Below, piece after piece: positions 25,670 through 34,238 of a DNA stretch of 64,000 nucleotides. Both the position numbers and the translations under genes were made by a program. Each line of letters begins with the position of its first letter. Position 1 is the first letter of the stretch. Below the pieces are notes generated by a model. That model made no database searches. It saw only the letters and a list, made by a program, of their open reading frames with translations, and had not been told where the DNA came from. Source of the stretch: Terrimonas sp. (GTDB lineage Bacteria; Bacteroidota; Bacteroidia; Chitinophagales; Chitinophagaceae); contig NZ_QCZJ01000013.1 in the NCBI RefSeq assembly GCF_003075435.1, positions 62,001-126,000 on the forward strand. Direction: 5' to 3'.

Positions 25670-26875
25670 ATGAACGAAAAATTAGTTGAAAGGATAAGGC
25701 TTGAACTGGAAGAAATACAGAAAAACGGGCTTTATAAGTCTGAAAGGATCATAGAAAGTCCGCAAGGGGCGGATATAGAAGTTAAAATTCCCGGTAAGGA
25801 AGGTTTAAAATCAGTGATAAATCTTTGCGCCAATAATTACCTGGGACTATCATCGCACCCGGAAGTTATTAAAGCTGCCAAGAAATACGTAGATACAAGG
25901 GGCTATGGACTGAGCAGTGTCCGGTTTATCTGCGGCACGCAGGATATTCATAAAGAGCTTGAAAAAAAGATATCCGCTTTTCTTGGTACAGAAGATACCA
26001 TATTATATGCGGCGGCTTTTGATGCCAATGGTGGCGTATTTGAGCCGCTTTTTGATGAAAAGGATGCGATTATTTCTGATGCGCTTAATCACGCTTCTAT
26101 CATTGATGGCGTAAGACTATGTAAGGCTCAACGCTTTAGATATAATCATAATGATATGGCTGATCTTGAAACAAAATTGCAGGAAGCGCAAAGTGCCCGC
26201 AGCCGTATTATTGTTACCGATGGTTCATTCAGTATGGACGGCACCATTGCCCAACTGGATAAGATTTGTGCGCTGGCTGAAAAATATGATGCTGCTATAA
26301 TGATAGATGAATGTCACTCCAGCGGTTTTTTAGGAAAAACCGGCAGGGGAACGCATGAGTACCGTGGGGTGATGGGTAAAATAGATATCATTACCGGCAC
26401 ACTTGGTAAGGCCTTGGGTGGCGCTTCAGGCGGGTTTACCAGCGGCAGAAAAGAAGTAATAGATATGCTGAGACAGCGTTCCAGGCCGTATTTGTTTTCT
26501 AACACTGTTGCTCCAGGCATTGTTGGCGCTTCTATAGCAGTGCTTGATATGCTTAGTGAAACAACGGCGCTTCGTGATAAGCTTGAACAAAATACCAAAT
26601 ACTTTCGCAGTAAAATGACTGAAGCGGGCTTTGATATAAAACCCGGTGATCATCCTATAGTGCCCATCATGCTTTATGATGCAGTGCTGGCACAAAACAT
26701 GGCTGCTCAATTGCTGGAAGAAGGTATATATGTGATCGGGTTTTTCTTCCCTGTTGTTCCAAAAGGGCAGGCACGTATACGCGTTCAGTTGAGCGCTGCC
26801 CACGAGCAGCACCATCTTGATAAAGCCATCGCTGCTTTTACAAAAGTGGGCAAAGCTTTGGGTATAATTAAATAG
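25670..26875 (+). CDS. kbl: glycine C-acetyltransferase / 2-amino-3-ketobutyrate CoA ligase
   Basis: This PLP enzyme cleaves 2-amino-3-ketobutyrate with CoA to glycine and acetyl-CoA, the second step of threonine degradation, or the reverse condensation. It has 401 residues. [14 protein letters not shown] (51-64), [19 protein letters not shown] and [17 protein letters not shown] match Kbl closely, and the PLP lysine is K247 in [14 protein letters not shown]. Serine palmitoyltransferase and 8-amino-7-oxononanoate synthase are related, but the N-terminus and the RFICGTQ block favour Kbl. The threonine dehydrogenase gene tdh, its usual neighbour, is not present. The gene is preceded by nearly 300 bases without a gene. 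Confidence 0.93.
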   Translation: MNEKLVERIRLELEEIQKNGLYKSERIIESPQGADIEVKIPGKEGLKSVINLCANNYLGLSSHPEVIKAAKKYVDTRGYGLSSVRFICGTQDIHKELEKKISAFLGTEDTILYAAAFDANGGVFEPLFDEKDAIISDALNHASIIDGVRLCKAQRFRYNHNDMADLETKLQEAQSARSRIIVTDGSFSMDGTIAQLDKICALAEKYDAAIMIDECHSSGFLGKTGRGTHEYRGVMGKIDIITGTLGKALGGASGGFTSGRKEVIDMLRQRSRPYLFSNTVAPGIVGASIAVLDMLSETTALRDKLEQNTKYFRSKMTEAGFDIKPGDHPIVPIMLYDAVLAQNMAAQLLEEGIYVIGFFFPVVPKGQARIRVQLSAAHEQHHLDKAIAAFTKVGKALGIIK

Positions 26876-26922
26876 ATTGGCGTAATACGGGTATTAATAC
26901 CGTTGTATAATTTTATATAATA

Positions 26923-27738
26923 ATGATAAAAAAATATTTTTCTTACTGTTTACTTATTATCTCCATTTTTACTGCAGGCTCCTGCTCAATGAATAATGTA
27001 TCTGAAGACAATTCCTTAAAAAAGTTCTTTGATGAAAAGAAGGTTGATGGTTGTTTCGCGTTATTTGATAATGGAAGAGGAGTGTTTAAAATATATAATT
27101 TAAAAAGAGATACTACCCGGTTTTTACCTGCATCCACTTTTAAAATTGTAAATGCGTTGATTGCTTTGCAAACAGGCGTAGTGATGAATGAAAACAGTAT
27201 TATTAAATGGGATAGCATACAAAGGCCAATACAAAACTGGAACCAGGACCTGAGTATTACAAAAGCATTTCAATATTCTTCTGTTCCGCATTTTCAGCAA
27301 ATAGCAAGAACTATTGGTAAGGATAGCATGCAGAAATGGATTGATACCTTGAACTATGGTAATAAAACCATCGGTAATGCCGTTGATTCATTCTGGCTCG
27401 ATAATTCCCTGTTAATTTCCCCGGATGAGGAATTAGGACTTGTAAAAAAATTATACTTTGATAAACTACCTTTTCGCAAAGGTGTGCAGGATGCTGTAAA
27501 AGCAATGATGCTGCAGGAAGATAACAGTAATTACAAGATAAGTTATAAAACCGGCTGGGGTTATAATAAAGAGGGGCATGCTATTGGCTGGGTAGCAGGT
27601 TGGATTGAGGAAAACCGGCATCCGTATTTTTTTGTGCTGAATACGGAATCTGCCGACCCCAATACTGACCCGGCTTTGAGAAAAGAAATTTTATACGGGA
27701 TATTAAAGCAATTAGGCTTTTTTGAAGGAAAGATGTAG
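26923..27738 (+). CDS. class D beta-lactamase, predicted lipoprotein
   Basis: The 271-residue serine beta-lactamase shows all class D motifs: S71-T-F-K74 (nucleophile serine and the usually carboxylated lysine), S119-S-V121, Y145-G-N147 and K209-T-G211, plus FWLDNSLLISPDEE, which corresponds to the conserved W-L element. The N-terminus ends in TAGSC with the cysteine at residue 21, so it is probably a lipoprotein anchored in the envelope rather than a free periplasmic enzyme. It would hydrolyse penicillins; activity on other beta-lactams cannot be read from the sequence. No mobile element is adjacent and the base composition is like that of its neighbours, which suggests a resident chromosomal gene. 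batB starts 36 bases downstream. Confidence 0.93.
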   Translation: MIKKYFSYCLLIISIFTAGSCSMNNVSEDNSLKKFFDEKKVDGCFALFDNGRGVFKIYNLKRDTTRFLPASTFKIVNALIALQTGVVMNENSIIKWDSIQRPIQNWNQDLSITKAFQYSSVPHFQQIARTIGKDSMQKWIDTLNYGNKTIGNAVDSFWLDNSLLISPDEELGLVKKLYFDKLPFRKGVQDAVKAMMLQEDNSNYKISYKTGWGYNKEGHAIGWVAGWIEENRHPYFFVLNTESADPNTDPALRKEILYGILKQLGFFEGKM

Positions 27739-27774
27739 ATTTTGTTAAGCGAAATTCATTAATAAATATTTTTC

Positions 27775-28776
27775 TTGTTTCGTTTTGAACATATAGAACA
27801 CCTGTTGTTATTGCTGCTGATACCGGTGCTGGTATTGCTCTTTCTTGCGGTATTGCGCTGGAAAAAAAATACCAGCAGGAAAATAGGGGATGAAAAACTG
27901 GTAGCTCAGCTTACCAAAAGCTTTCTTCCCAAAAGATATCTTTTGCGGTTTATAATACTTGTAACAGGTTTTGGGCTTTTGGTGATTGCCGCAGCTAACC
28001 TGCAATCTGCCACTGAAGTGGAAAAAATAAACCGGCAGGGGATAGATGTAATGATTGCGCTGGATGTAAGCAGGAGCATGCTTTCGCAGGATGTAAAGCC
28101 GAGCCGCCTTGAAAAAGCAAAGCAATTGGCCAATAAATTGATGGATCAATTGCAAAATGACCGTATAGGGCTTGTGATTTTTGCCGGCAGGGCATATATG
28201 CAGATGCCACTCACCGCTGATCATTCCGCGGCGCGGCTGTACATCAACAATGCGTCGCCGGAAGCTGTGCCAACACAGGGTACGGTTGTTGCTGAAGCGT
28301 TACGGATCGCTAACACAGGCTTTAATAAGAAAGACAAAAAGTATAAAGCGGTTTTATTGATCACTGACGGCGAAGACCATGATGAGAAAGCAGAAAAGGT
28401 TGCAAAAGAATTAGCAGAAAACGGTGTTGTTATTAATACAATTGGGGTAGGTTCTACTGAGGGAAGTGTCATTATTAATCCTTTTACCGGGGAGCCAAAG
28501 CGTGATATGCAGGGAAATGTTGTTATTTCTAAGCTGAATGAGCAGGAATTGATGAATATAGCACATAATGCCAATGGTATATACCAGCAGTTGAATGATA
28601 TTGAAACAGTAGCAGGTAAAATCCAGTCACAGGTATCTTCAATGGAACAGAAAGCTATTAGTGATAACAGTACTTTAAATTACAGGAGCTTTTTTCAATG
28701 GTTTTTGGCACTTGCCCTTATCGGGTTGATGGGTGAATTGTTCATATCAGAAAAGAGAACAGCAAAAAAAGCATGA
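27775..28776 (+). CDS. batB: BatB-like von Willebrand A domain membrane protein
   Basis: The 333-residue inner-membrane protein has helices at about 8-27, 57-75 and 308-326, and a von Willebrand A domain between the second and third. The metal-ion-dependent adhesion site is complete: D97-V-S99-R-S101 in ALDVSRSM, a threonine in MPLTADHS and the aspartate in LLITDGED. In Bacteroidota such proteins are encoded in bat loci (moxR, DUF58, batA, batB, batC, batD, batE) linked to stress tolerance. Here only batB and batC remain together. The start is a TTG at 27775; there is no upstream ATG in frame. It overlaps batC by 4 bases. Confidence 0.88.
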   Translation: MFRFEHIEHLLLLLLIPVLVLLFLAVLRWKKNTSRKIGDEKLVAQLTKSFLPKRYLLRFIILVTGFGLLVIAAANLQSATEVEKINRQGIDVMIALDVSRSMLSQDVKPSRLEKAKQLANKLMDQLQNDRIGLVIFAGRAYMQMPLTADHSAARLYINNASPEAVPTQGTVVAEALRIANTGFNKKDKKYKAVLLITDGEDHDEKAEKVAKELAENGVVINTIGVGSTEGSVIINPFTGEPKRDMQGNVVISKLNEQELMNIAHNANGIYQQLNDIETVAGKIQSQVSSMEQKAISDNSTLNYRSFFQWFLALALIGLMGELFISEKRTAKKA

Positions 28777-29393
28777 AGTATATCGCTTTTATTATAATGT
28801 TCATTACAACCGGTCATTTTGCTTTTGGCCAGGAGGAAGCAGACCGCCTTATAAGCAAAGGCAATGAAGCATACCGGGCGCAGCAATATGAAAAAGCTGC
28901 GCAGGCATATAAAGCTGCGCTTGAAAAAGATCCCAATAATGTGAAGGCTTCTTTCAATATGGGTAATGCTTTGTTTAAAGAAAAAAAATTTGAAGAGGCT
29001 GCCAAAGTGTTTGAGGAAGCTGTAAAGCAAACAGAGGAAAAGAAAATGCAGTCGCAGTTGTATTATAATAAGGGAGTATCATTCACACAACAAAAAAAGC
29101 TGGAAGAAAGTATTGAAGCCTATAAGCAATCGCTGCGGATAAATCCCACAGATTCTCTTGCACGGGAAAATTTGCAGCGGGCATTGAACGAAAAAAAACA
29201 GCAGCAGCAAAAACAGCAGGAGCAAAAGCAAAATCAAAAGAAAGAAGAAAAACAACCTCAGCCCAAACAAAACAAACTTAACCAGCAGCAGGTACAGCAA
29301 TTATTAAAGGCGCTGGAGGAACAGGAAAAGAAATTGCAGGATAAAACCATGAAGAAGCAGCAGTCAAATACTCAGCCTGAAAAAGACTGGTAG
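28773..29393 (+). CDS. batC: BatC-like TPR protein, exported
   Basis: The 206-residue protein has a signal peptide (IAFIIMFITTGHFAFGQ) followed by three TPR repeats (residues about 22-130: AYRAQQYEKAAQAYKAALEKDPNN, FKEKKFEEAAKVFEEA, FTQQKKLEESIEAYKQSLRINP). The C-terminal third is a low-complexity run rich in Gln and Lys. This layout, and its ATGA overlap with the VWA gene, match BatC of the Bat locus, a periplasmic scaffold thought to contact BatB. The gene stops 4 bases before a convergent EamA transporter gene, so batD and batE are not downstream. Confidence 0.88.
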   Translation: MKYIAFIIMFITTGHFAFGQEEADRLISKGNEAYRAQQYEKAAQAYKAALEKDPNNVKASFNMGNALFKEKKFEEAAKVFEEAVKQTEEKKMQSQLYYNKGVSFTQQKKLEESIEAYKQSLRINPTDSLARENLQRALNEKKQQQQKQQEQKQNQKKEEKQPQPKQNKLNQQQVQQLLKALEEQEKKLQDKTMKKQQSNTQPEKDW

Positions 29394-29397
29394 TGTT

Positions 29398-30324
29398 TTA
29401 CCTTCTCCTGTTTTTTGCGAGATTTACCAGTAGCACGCCTCCTAAAATAACCGCCAGTCCTATTAACTGTACAAAAGTGATTTTTTCGTTTGCAAAAAAC
29501 ACCCCCAGCAAAACAGCTACAACCGGGTTTACATAAGCGTGTGTGCTTACCTGTGTTGCAGGCCGAACTTTCAATAGCCAAACATAGGAACTGTAGCCAA
29601 CCAATGATCCCATTGTAACCAGGTATGCAATGGCTGCCCAGCCTGAAGGTGTAACATTATGCAGATCAAATTGACCCCAGTCGTTTCTTATCAACCCGGT
29701 AACAGCATAAGCCAGGCCTGCGCCTAACATTTGCCAGCCTGAGTTTACAGGGCCTGAAAAAGAAGTGGGTTTGTATTTACCATACAGCGAACCCGCAGCC
29801 CATGATATTGAGCCAATAGTGAGTACTCCAAGTGAAATGACCTCCCATTTATTGGCTGTAGCGGTTAACGCCTGTTGCAGGTTTTTACCAAAAAGAAAAA
29901 ATATACCGGCAAAACCCAATAATATGCCTGCTATAGTAAAGCGGTTGGCAAAATTTTCTTTCCATTTGCTGTAATCCAGAATAATAAACCATACCGGTGA
30001 AGATGCAATGAAAACAGCAACAAGCGAACTGGCTAAATACTGCTCAGACCAGGCAACCGCGCCATTGCCGATATATAAAAGAAGCAGCCCGGTAATAAAA
30101 GCAGGAATGATATCACGCCATACAAATACTTTTTCTTTGTTTGCAATACACCACCCAAGCATTAGTACCGCCGCCGTAATAAACCTGAGCGAGCCCATAA
30201 TCGTTACCGGCATATTGCGTATGGCAATTTGAATAAAAAAATAAGTGGACCCCCAAACAATATATATTACAGCAAAAGCGGCTATCACTTTTGCTGTTGA
30301 AACGGGCTGTGTATCGGCTTGCAT
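29398..30324 (-). CDS. EamA family (DMT superfamily) transporter
   Basis: The 308-residue protein has ten hydrophobic segments arranged as two similar halves, with the EamA hallmarks YIVWGSTYFFIQIAI near the N-terminus and the second-half block TQVSTHAYVNPVVAVLLGVFFANEKI. Such carriers export amino acids, nucleotides or other metabolites, and specificity cannot be deduced. The protein resembles the RhaT/YedA-type subgroup in length. A TAGGTTTG element lies on its strand 9 bases upstream of the start. It converges with batC. Confidence 0.9.
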   Translation of the reverse strand: MQADTQPVSTAKVIAAFAVIYIVWGSTYFFIQIAIRNMPVTIMGSLRFITAAVLMLGWCIANKEKVFVWRDIIPAFITGLLLLYIGNGAVAWSEQYLASSLVAVFIASSPVWFIILDYSKWKENFANRFTIAGILLGFAGIFFLFGKNLQQALTATANKWEVISLGVLTIGSISWAAGSLYGKYKPTSFSGPVNSGWQMLGAGLAYAVTGLIRNDWGQFDLHNVTPSGWAAIAYLVTMGSLVGYSSYVWLLKVRPATQVSTHAYVNPVVAVLLGVFFANEKITFVQLIGLAVILGGVLLVNLAKNRRR

Positions 30325-30332
30325 TGCGGCTG

Positions 30333-30340
30333 CAAACCTA
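30333..30340 (-). promoter_or_regulatory. -7 element (TAGGTTTG) of the EamA gene
   Basis: It is a full match to TAnnTTTG on the minus strand, immediately upstream of the EamA start codon (9 bases), which implies a very short leader. Confidence 0.4.
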
Positions 30341-30357
30341 AACTAAAATATTCAACA

Positions 30358-30391
30358 GATTTGAAATTGGGGATTTGAGATTTGAAATTGG
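30358..30391 (+). repeat. tandem 13-mer GATTTGAAATTGG (two copies)
   Basis: The 13-mer occurs at 30358-30370 and 30379-30391, 21 bases apart, in the non-coding stretch upstream of the EamA gene. Confidence 0.6.
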
Positions 30392-30493
30392 CCACAAAAG
30401 CAAGGTCATTCAGATGGGTAGGTAAGTGGAAATGTTGCTTCCGGTTCTGGTTATTGATTGTATTGTTTGCTGTTTATAGTTGGTACAACTGCT

Positions 30494-30511
30494 AACCACA
30501 AACTACAAACC
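30494..30511 (+). repeat. 18-mer dispersed repeat, copy 1 (one mismatch)
   Basis: AACCACAAACTACAAACC differs at one base from the 18-mer found at 32738-32755 and inverted at 34158-34175. It lies just after the 3' end of the lipoprotein gene at 30521. Confidence 0.65.
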
Positions 30512-30520
30512 ATAAACGCC

Positions 30521-31333
30521 TTACCACTTATATTCCAGCAAAAAAATATTCCCCTGTTCATCCATCGATGTTGGGTATCCGTAGCTATTATAGCTGTTAT
30601 ATTTTGTTATGGAGTTGCCGGTATTTCCCTGTGGGTTAGTAGTATAATCAGTCCAGGCAGATGCGGTAATATTATTTTGATTTATGGAATAAGGGATGTT
30701 TTCTAAAAGCGTATATGCATTTTTATAAGGATTCTTCTTATCATCATATTGATAGCTGCGCTGCATATTTTTAACCGGTTCGCCTAAAGCATTCAACTGG
30801 TAATCTTCCGATAAAATAACATTCCCGCTTTCATCATAAGTGTATGTTGAATAAGCGTACAGGGAGCCGCCGGCAGCATATCTCGACACTTTTACAGGCA
30901 GCTTCTTATCATTATAGGTATAGGTAGTAAAAGAAGTCAGTTCGTACTGGTCGTTCTTTTTAGACAAATAGTTGGATTGAATAATAAGATTATTACTATA
31001 CTCGTACTGTGTTTTACTATATATGTAATTAACCGCATAAAGCGATGAAGATATGTCCATCTGTATTTCACTGCTTGCAAGCTTATCATCCTCATAGCTG
31101 TAAACCCTTTTATAGCTGATGATATTTTTACTGTAATCTTTATATCCCAGTGCTGTTTTTATTTTGCCGTCAGCAGAATATTGAAATTCATTCTGTACTA
31201 TTTCCTGCCCGTTAGATAATGCTTTTACAAAAGCTAGTGCAGCATCACTTCTGTTAACATTGGAAGGCGCCTCGTTTTTTTCGCAGCCTGCCAGCAAAAT
31301 ACAGATGGCGAATATGTACAATAATTTATTCAT
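30521..31333 (-). CDS. hypothetical lipoprotein with YD-like beta units
   Basis: The 270-residue protein has a lipobox ILLAGC (cysteine at residue 16), so it should be a lipoprotein. The body is a series of short Tyr/Asp units (YSADGKIK, YEDDKLASSEI, YNDKKLPVKVSRYA, YDESGNVILSEDY) that resemble the YD-type repeats of beta-sheet sheath proteins and of many short Bacteroidota lipoproteins. There is no catalytic motif. It is probably a cell-surface or outer-membrane protein with a binding role. It stands alone. Confidence 0.7.
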   Translation of the reverse strand: MNKLLYIFAICILLAGCEKNEAPSNVNRSDAALAFVKALSNGQEIVQNEFQYSADGKIKTALGYKDYSKNIISYKRVYSYEDDKLASSEIQMDISSSLYAVNYIYSKTQYEYSNNLIIQSNYLSKKNDQYELTSFTTYTYNDKKLPVKVSRYAAGGSLYAYSTYTYDESGNVILSEDYQLNALGEPVKNMQRSYQYDDKKNPYKNAYTLLENIPYSINQNNITASAWTDYTTNPQGNTGNSITKYNSYNSYGYPTSMDEQGNIFLLEYKW

Positions 31334-31398
31334 CCGGGGTTTACATGTGTATAATAACTACGATGACAAGGCTCAATTGGTTTGCGTTGCATCTGAAT

Positions 31399-32043
31399 TT
31401 ACTGCTGTGTAAGAATTTCCTGCAACCGGGCATTTACCGTATCATAATCAGTATAGCCATTGGCTACTGCGTATATTTTTGATGTATCAGTTTGCAGAAA
31501 TAGTGCCGGGAAACCACTGACTTTTAATTGCCTGCAGATGGCAAGGTCTTCTTCCGCCTGTTCTTTAAATTCTTTTTGCTGCATTTGTATATAAAATTCT
31601 TCTGCCGGTATATTATATTTGTCAAGCAGGTGGCGGTAAGCTTCATTATCACATAAGTCCCTTCCCTCAAAAAACAGGGCGTATTGCAGGTCGGCGGCAA
31701 AAGCTATAGCCTGGTTGGGGTGATATTGTTTGAATATGCACATGGCTATTGCAGGTTTTTCTGAATTGGGAAACCAGTCGCTATCAGCAGGGTTTTCTAT
31801 ATGCCATAAAAAATCTTTCCCGAATTTCACTCCTGTTGTTTCTTCCACCGCTTTACTGGTTTCTGCAAAAAAAGAAGTCATTATGCTGATATGCAGGGGT
31901 TTTTGTGGGAGTATCATTCCGCCTGATACTACCTCAAAATCAAGGATTTGTTCGTAAATACGCTCCAATTTTGAAAGAATTGGGCTAAAACCATAGCACC
32001 AGCAGCAATAGGCATCGTAACAATAAATAAGTATTGGTCGCAT
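31399..32043 (-). CDS. DsbA family protein (FrnE/HCCA-isomerase-like)
   Basis: The protein has 214 residues from the ATG at 32043 (MRPILIYCYDAYCCWCYGFSP). The N-terminal block corresponds to the CxxC site of the DsbA/FrnE thioredoxin-like family, with an unusual CCWC (cysteines at about residues 12, 13 and 15). The rest is helical insert plus the C-terminal VSGFPALFLQ cis-proline segment. There is no signal peptide, so it is probably a cytoplasmic oxidoreductase or isomerase; FrnE-like proteins are the closest that I recall. The frame extends 13 codons further upstream, but those residues do not fit the family. Confidence 0.85.
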   Translation of the reverse strand: MRPILIYCYDAYCCWCYGFSPILSKLERIYEQILDFEVVSGGMILPQKPLHISIMTSFFAETSKAVEETTGVKFGKDFLWHIENPADSDWFPNSEKPAIAMCIFKQYHPNQAIAFAADLQYALFFEGRDLCDNEAYRHLLDKYNIPAEEFYIQMQQKEFKEQAEEDLAICRQLKVSGFPALFLQTDTSKIYAVANGYTDYDTVNARLQEILTQQ

Positions 32044-32292
32044 TTTGTTGAGATGAGAAAAGCGAAGATATATAGTCTGCAACCGGTAATTAACAAAAAA
32101 GATGGTATTAAGAAGGAAAATAAATGCGCTGAGAACAAAATAAGCCGTACATTTGCGGCGTCAAAATTTGAGTTTGTACAGTCCCGGTAAAAGAAATGAT
32201 TTAATCTGCTACGCATCTTCTGCTAATAGTTCAGTCGTCTTTTGTTCCCCTGTTTTCTCAGATTTCATTTTTAATTTAATTTCATAGTACTG

Positions 32293-32625
32293 ATGAACAT
32301 TTATGTTTCAAATTTAAGCTTCAACGTAGTTGATGAAGACTTAAAAGCGTTTTTTGAAGAATACGGTGAAGTTTCTTCTGCAAGAGTAATTACCGATAAA
32401 TTCACTGGCCGTAGCCGTGGTTTCGGTTTTGTTGAAATGCCTAATGACGAAGAAGCTAAAAAAGCTATCAGCGAATTAGACAAAGGCGTTGTAGAAGGAC
32501 GTGCAATTACTGTAACTGAAGCTAAGCCACGCGAAGAGCGCAGCAATGGCGGTGGTCGCGGTAATGGTGGCAACAGGCGTTCATTTGCAGGCAGCAATAA
32601 CGGTGGCGGTCGCGGTCGTTATTAA
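32293..32625 (+). CDS. RRM-type RNA-binding protein
   Basis: The 110-residue protein has one RNA-recognition motif: RNP2 IYVSNLSF at residues 3-10 and RNP1 RSRGFGFVEM at about 40-49, then a glycine/arginine-rich tail (about residues 84-110) of RGG type. Such proteins, common in Bacteroidota and cyanobacteria, bind RNA and often rise in cold shock. It uses optimal codons such as GAA, CGT and GGT, consistent with high expression. The leader of about 200 bases upstream could hold a temperature-sensitive element, but I saw no defined structure. A strong terminator follows. Confidence 0.95.
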   Translation: MNIYVSNLSFNVVDEDLKAFFEEYGEVSSARVITDKFTGRSRGFGFVEMPNDEEAKKAISELDKGVVEGRAITVTEAKPREERSNGGGRGNGGNRRSFAGSNNGGGRGRY

Positions 32626-32661
32626 TCTCCTTCATTTGAAGCTGTAGCATAAGCTATTAAC

Positions 32662-32710
32662 AAAAAGAATAAGATTGTATTGATTGCAGATATACAGCCT
32701 TATTCTTTTT
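32662..32710 (+). terminator. terminator of the RRM gene
   Basis: AAAAAGAATAAG (32662-32673) pairs perfectly with CTTATTCTTTTT (32699-32710); T-rich sequence follows (TATTTG). The loop is long (25 bases) but the stem is good. Confidence 0.7.
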
Positions 32711-32737
32711 TATTTGTAGAAGGTGTAAGGTCTACGC

Positions 32738-32755
32738 AACCATAAACTACAAACC
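32738..32755 (+). repeat. 18-mer dispersed repeat, copy 2
   Basis: AACCATAAACTACAAACC lies immediately before the stop of the oxidoreductase gene. A perfect inverted copy lies on the other side of that gene at 34158-34175. Confidence 0.8.
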
Positions 32756-32759
32756 CCAC

Positions 32760-34094
32760 CTACAACTCCGGTATCTTGTACCCATTATAATATTCTTTGG
32801 CGAAATATGTTTTATTCACAGCTTCATCTGTAAATTTTCCCTTTTGTTTATCCCAGGCTAATCTTTTGCCGCTTCTGAACGCGATATTACCCATTTGCGC
32901 TACTATGGCTACATCCGCACCAACCTGTATAGGGGCTGTTAATTCTTCCATTTTTCCTGAACGGATTACCGAAGCAAAATTTTCCATGTGTTTGTTAAGC
33001 CCGCTTTCAGATGGTTTTACCTTCGGCATGCTGGGTATTTTATCTTTCGAGTTTTTTTCCTCAATTATTTCCCAGCCTCCCCTGTCTAAAACTAGCGTGG
33101 CGTTATTACCTACAAAAGCAATACCATGGTCACGTCCATATTGACCATTATCTATGCCCATTGCATGGTCCCAAACCAGGTTGAACTTATCAAATTCATA
33201 TAGCGTTGTTAAGGTATCAGGCGTTTCCTGTGCAAGATCGGGGTACGCAAATTTTCCGCCGAGTGCCATAACGGTTTTGGGAACGTCTGCCTGCATGCCA
33301 AACAGTGCATAATCAAGTAAGTGAACACCCCAATCCGTCATCAATCCACCAGCATAATCCCAAAACCAGCGGAAATTAAAATGGAACCTGCTTGCATTAA
33401 ATGGCTTGGTTGGCGCCGGCCCGAGCCAGCTTTTGTAATCAACGCCTGCAGGTGGTGCTGAATCAGGTTGTACTTCCATAGGTTTCATCCAGCCCTGGTA
33501 ACACCAGACTTTTGCGGTGCGGATATTACCTAATTTGCCAGAGTGTACAAACGCTATAGCATCTCTAAAATGCTGCTGGCTTCTTTGCCATTGCCCAACC
33601 TGCACTACGCGGTTATATTTTTTTTGCGCGGCTACCATTGCGTTGCACTCAGCTATAGAGTTACCAATAGGCTTTTCAACATACACATGTTTTCCTGCCC
33701 TGCAGGCTTCCACCATCTGCAGGCAATGCCAGTGGTCGGGAGTTCCAATGATCACGGCATCTATATCTTTGTTTTCAAGCAGTTTCCGGTAGTCTGTATA
33801 TGTTTTTACTTTTGAGGCATCAAAGTTTAATGCTGATGCTTCGCCAAGGCGTTTATCAATTACATTTTTATCAACATCGCATAAGGCTACAAGATTTACG
33901 CCAGGCACTTTAAGCGCGGCTTTGGTATCGCTCCATCCCATACCATTAATGCCGATAGCACCAATATTTATCTGGTCAGAAGCTGCTATGGTTTTTTGAC
34001 CTGCAGCAAATATTTTGTTTGAAAAAGCCGGTAGTAATACAGACGCGGCGGCAATACGGGAACTGTCGTATAAAAATTTTCTTCTGCCTGGCAT
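32760..34094 (-). CDS. Gfo/Idh/MocA family oxidoreductase, Tat-exported
   Basis: The 444-residue NAD(P)-dependent sugar dehydrogenase has a Tat-type leader (MPGRRKFLYDSSRIAAASVLLPAF). The nucleotide-binding site follows at INIGAIGINGMGWSD (residues about 42-56); the catalytic lysine lies in VEKPIGNS, and the C-terminal domain includes WDYAGGLMTDWGVHLLDYALFG. Twin-arginine export means that the cofactor is loaded in the cytoplasm and the enzyme acts in the periplasm. Several Bacteroidota members of this type oxidise sugars at carbon 3 to keto-sugars. The next gene upstream on the same strand encodes an exported sugar-isomerase-like protein, so the two probably act together. Confidence 0.93.
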   Translation of the reverse strand: MPGRRKFLYDSSRIAAASVLLPAFSNKIFAAGQKTIAASDQINIGAIGINGMGWSDTKAALKVPGVNLVALCDVDKNVIDKRLGEASALNFDASKVKTYTDYRKLLENKDIDAVIIGTPDHWHCLQMVEACRAGKHVYVEKPIGNSIAECNAMVAAQKKYNRVVQVGQWQRSQQHFRDAIAFVHSGKLGNIRTAKVWCYQGWMKPMEVQPDSAPPAGVDYKSWLGPAPTKPFNASRFHFNFRWFWDYAGGLMTDWGVHLLDYALFGMQADVPKTVMALGGKFAYPDLAQETPDTLTTLYEFDKFNLVWDHAMGIDNGQYGRDHGIAFVGNNATLVLDRGGWEIIEEKNSKDKIPSMPKVKPSESGLNKHMENFASVIRSGKMEELTAPIQVGADVAIVAQMGNIAFRSGKRLAWDKQKGKFTDEAVNKTYFAKEYYNGYKIPEL

Positions 34095-34157
34095 AATCGT
34101 TATTGTTTATGGATAATGATGATATTGTTGCTGGAGGGTTTTGGGTTGAAGGTTTTT

Positions 34158-34175
34158 GGTTTGTAGTTTATGGTT
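34158..34175 (-). repeat. 18-mer dispersed repeat, inverted copy
   Basis: GGTTTGTAGTTTATGGTT is the exact reverse complement of the 18-mer at 32738-32755. Together the copies bracket the Gfo/Idh/MocA gene. It also lies next to a larger palindrome. Confidence 0.8.
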
Positions 34176-34185
34176 TGTCGTTTAA

Positions 34186-34229
34186 CGTTTAATGTAGAGA
34201 CAGGGCATGCCTTGTCTCTACATTAAACG
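34186..34229. repeat. 44-nt palindrome with GTAGAGACA arms
   Basis: The arms CGTTTAATGTAGAGACA and TGTCTCTACATTAAACG pair over 17 bases, and the centre continues as GGCATGCC with a single wobble. It sits 9 bases downstream of the minus-strand isomerase gene. Such GTAGAGAC...GTCTCTAC palindromes are, from my memory, widespread repeats in Bacteroidota and cyanobacteria. It may also terminate transcription. Confidence 0.8.
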
Positions 34230-34238
34230 CCTCCTGCC

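Noticed and set aside
29079-29300. 73-residue leucine-rich minus-strand frame inside batC
   Set aside because: It is the antisense of the CAG/AAA-rich tail of batC, which produces Leu/Phe runs.
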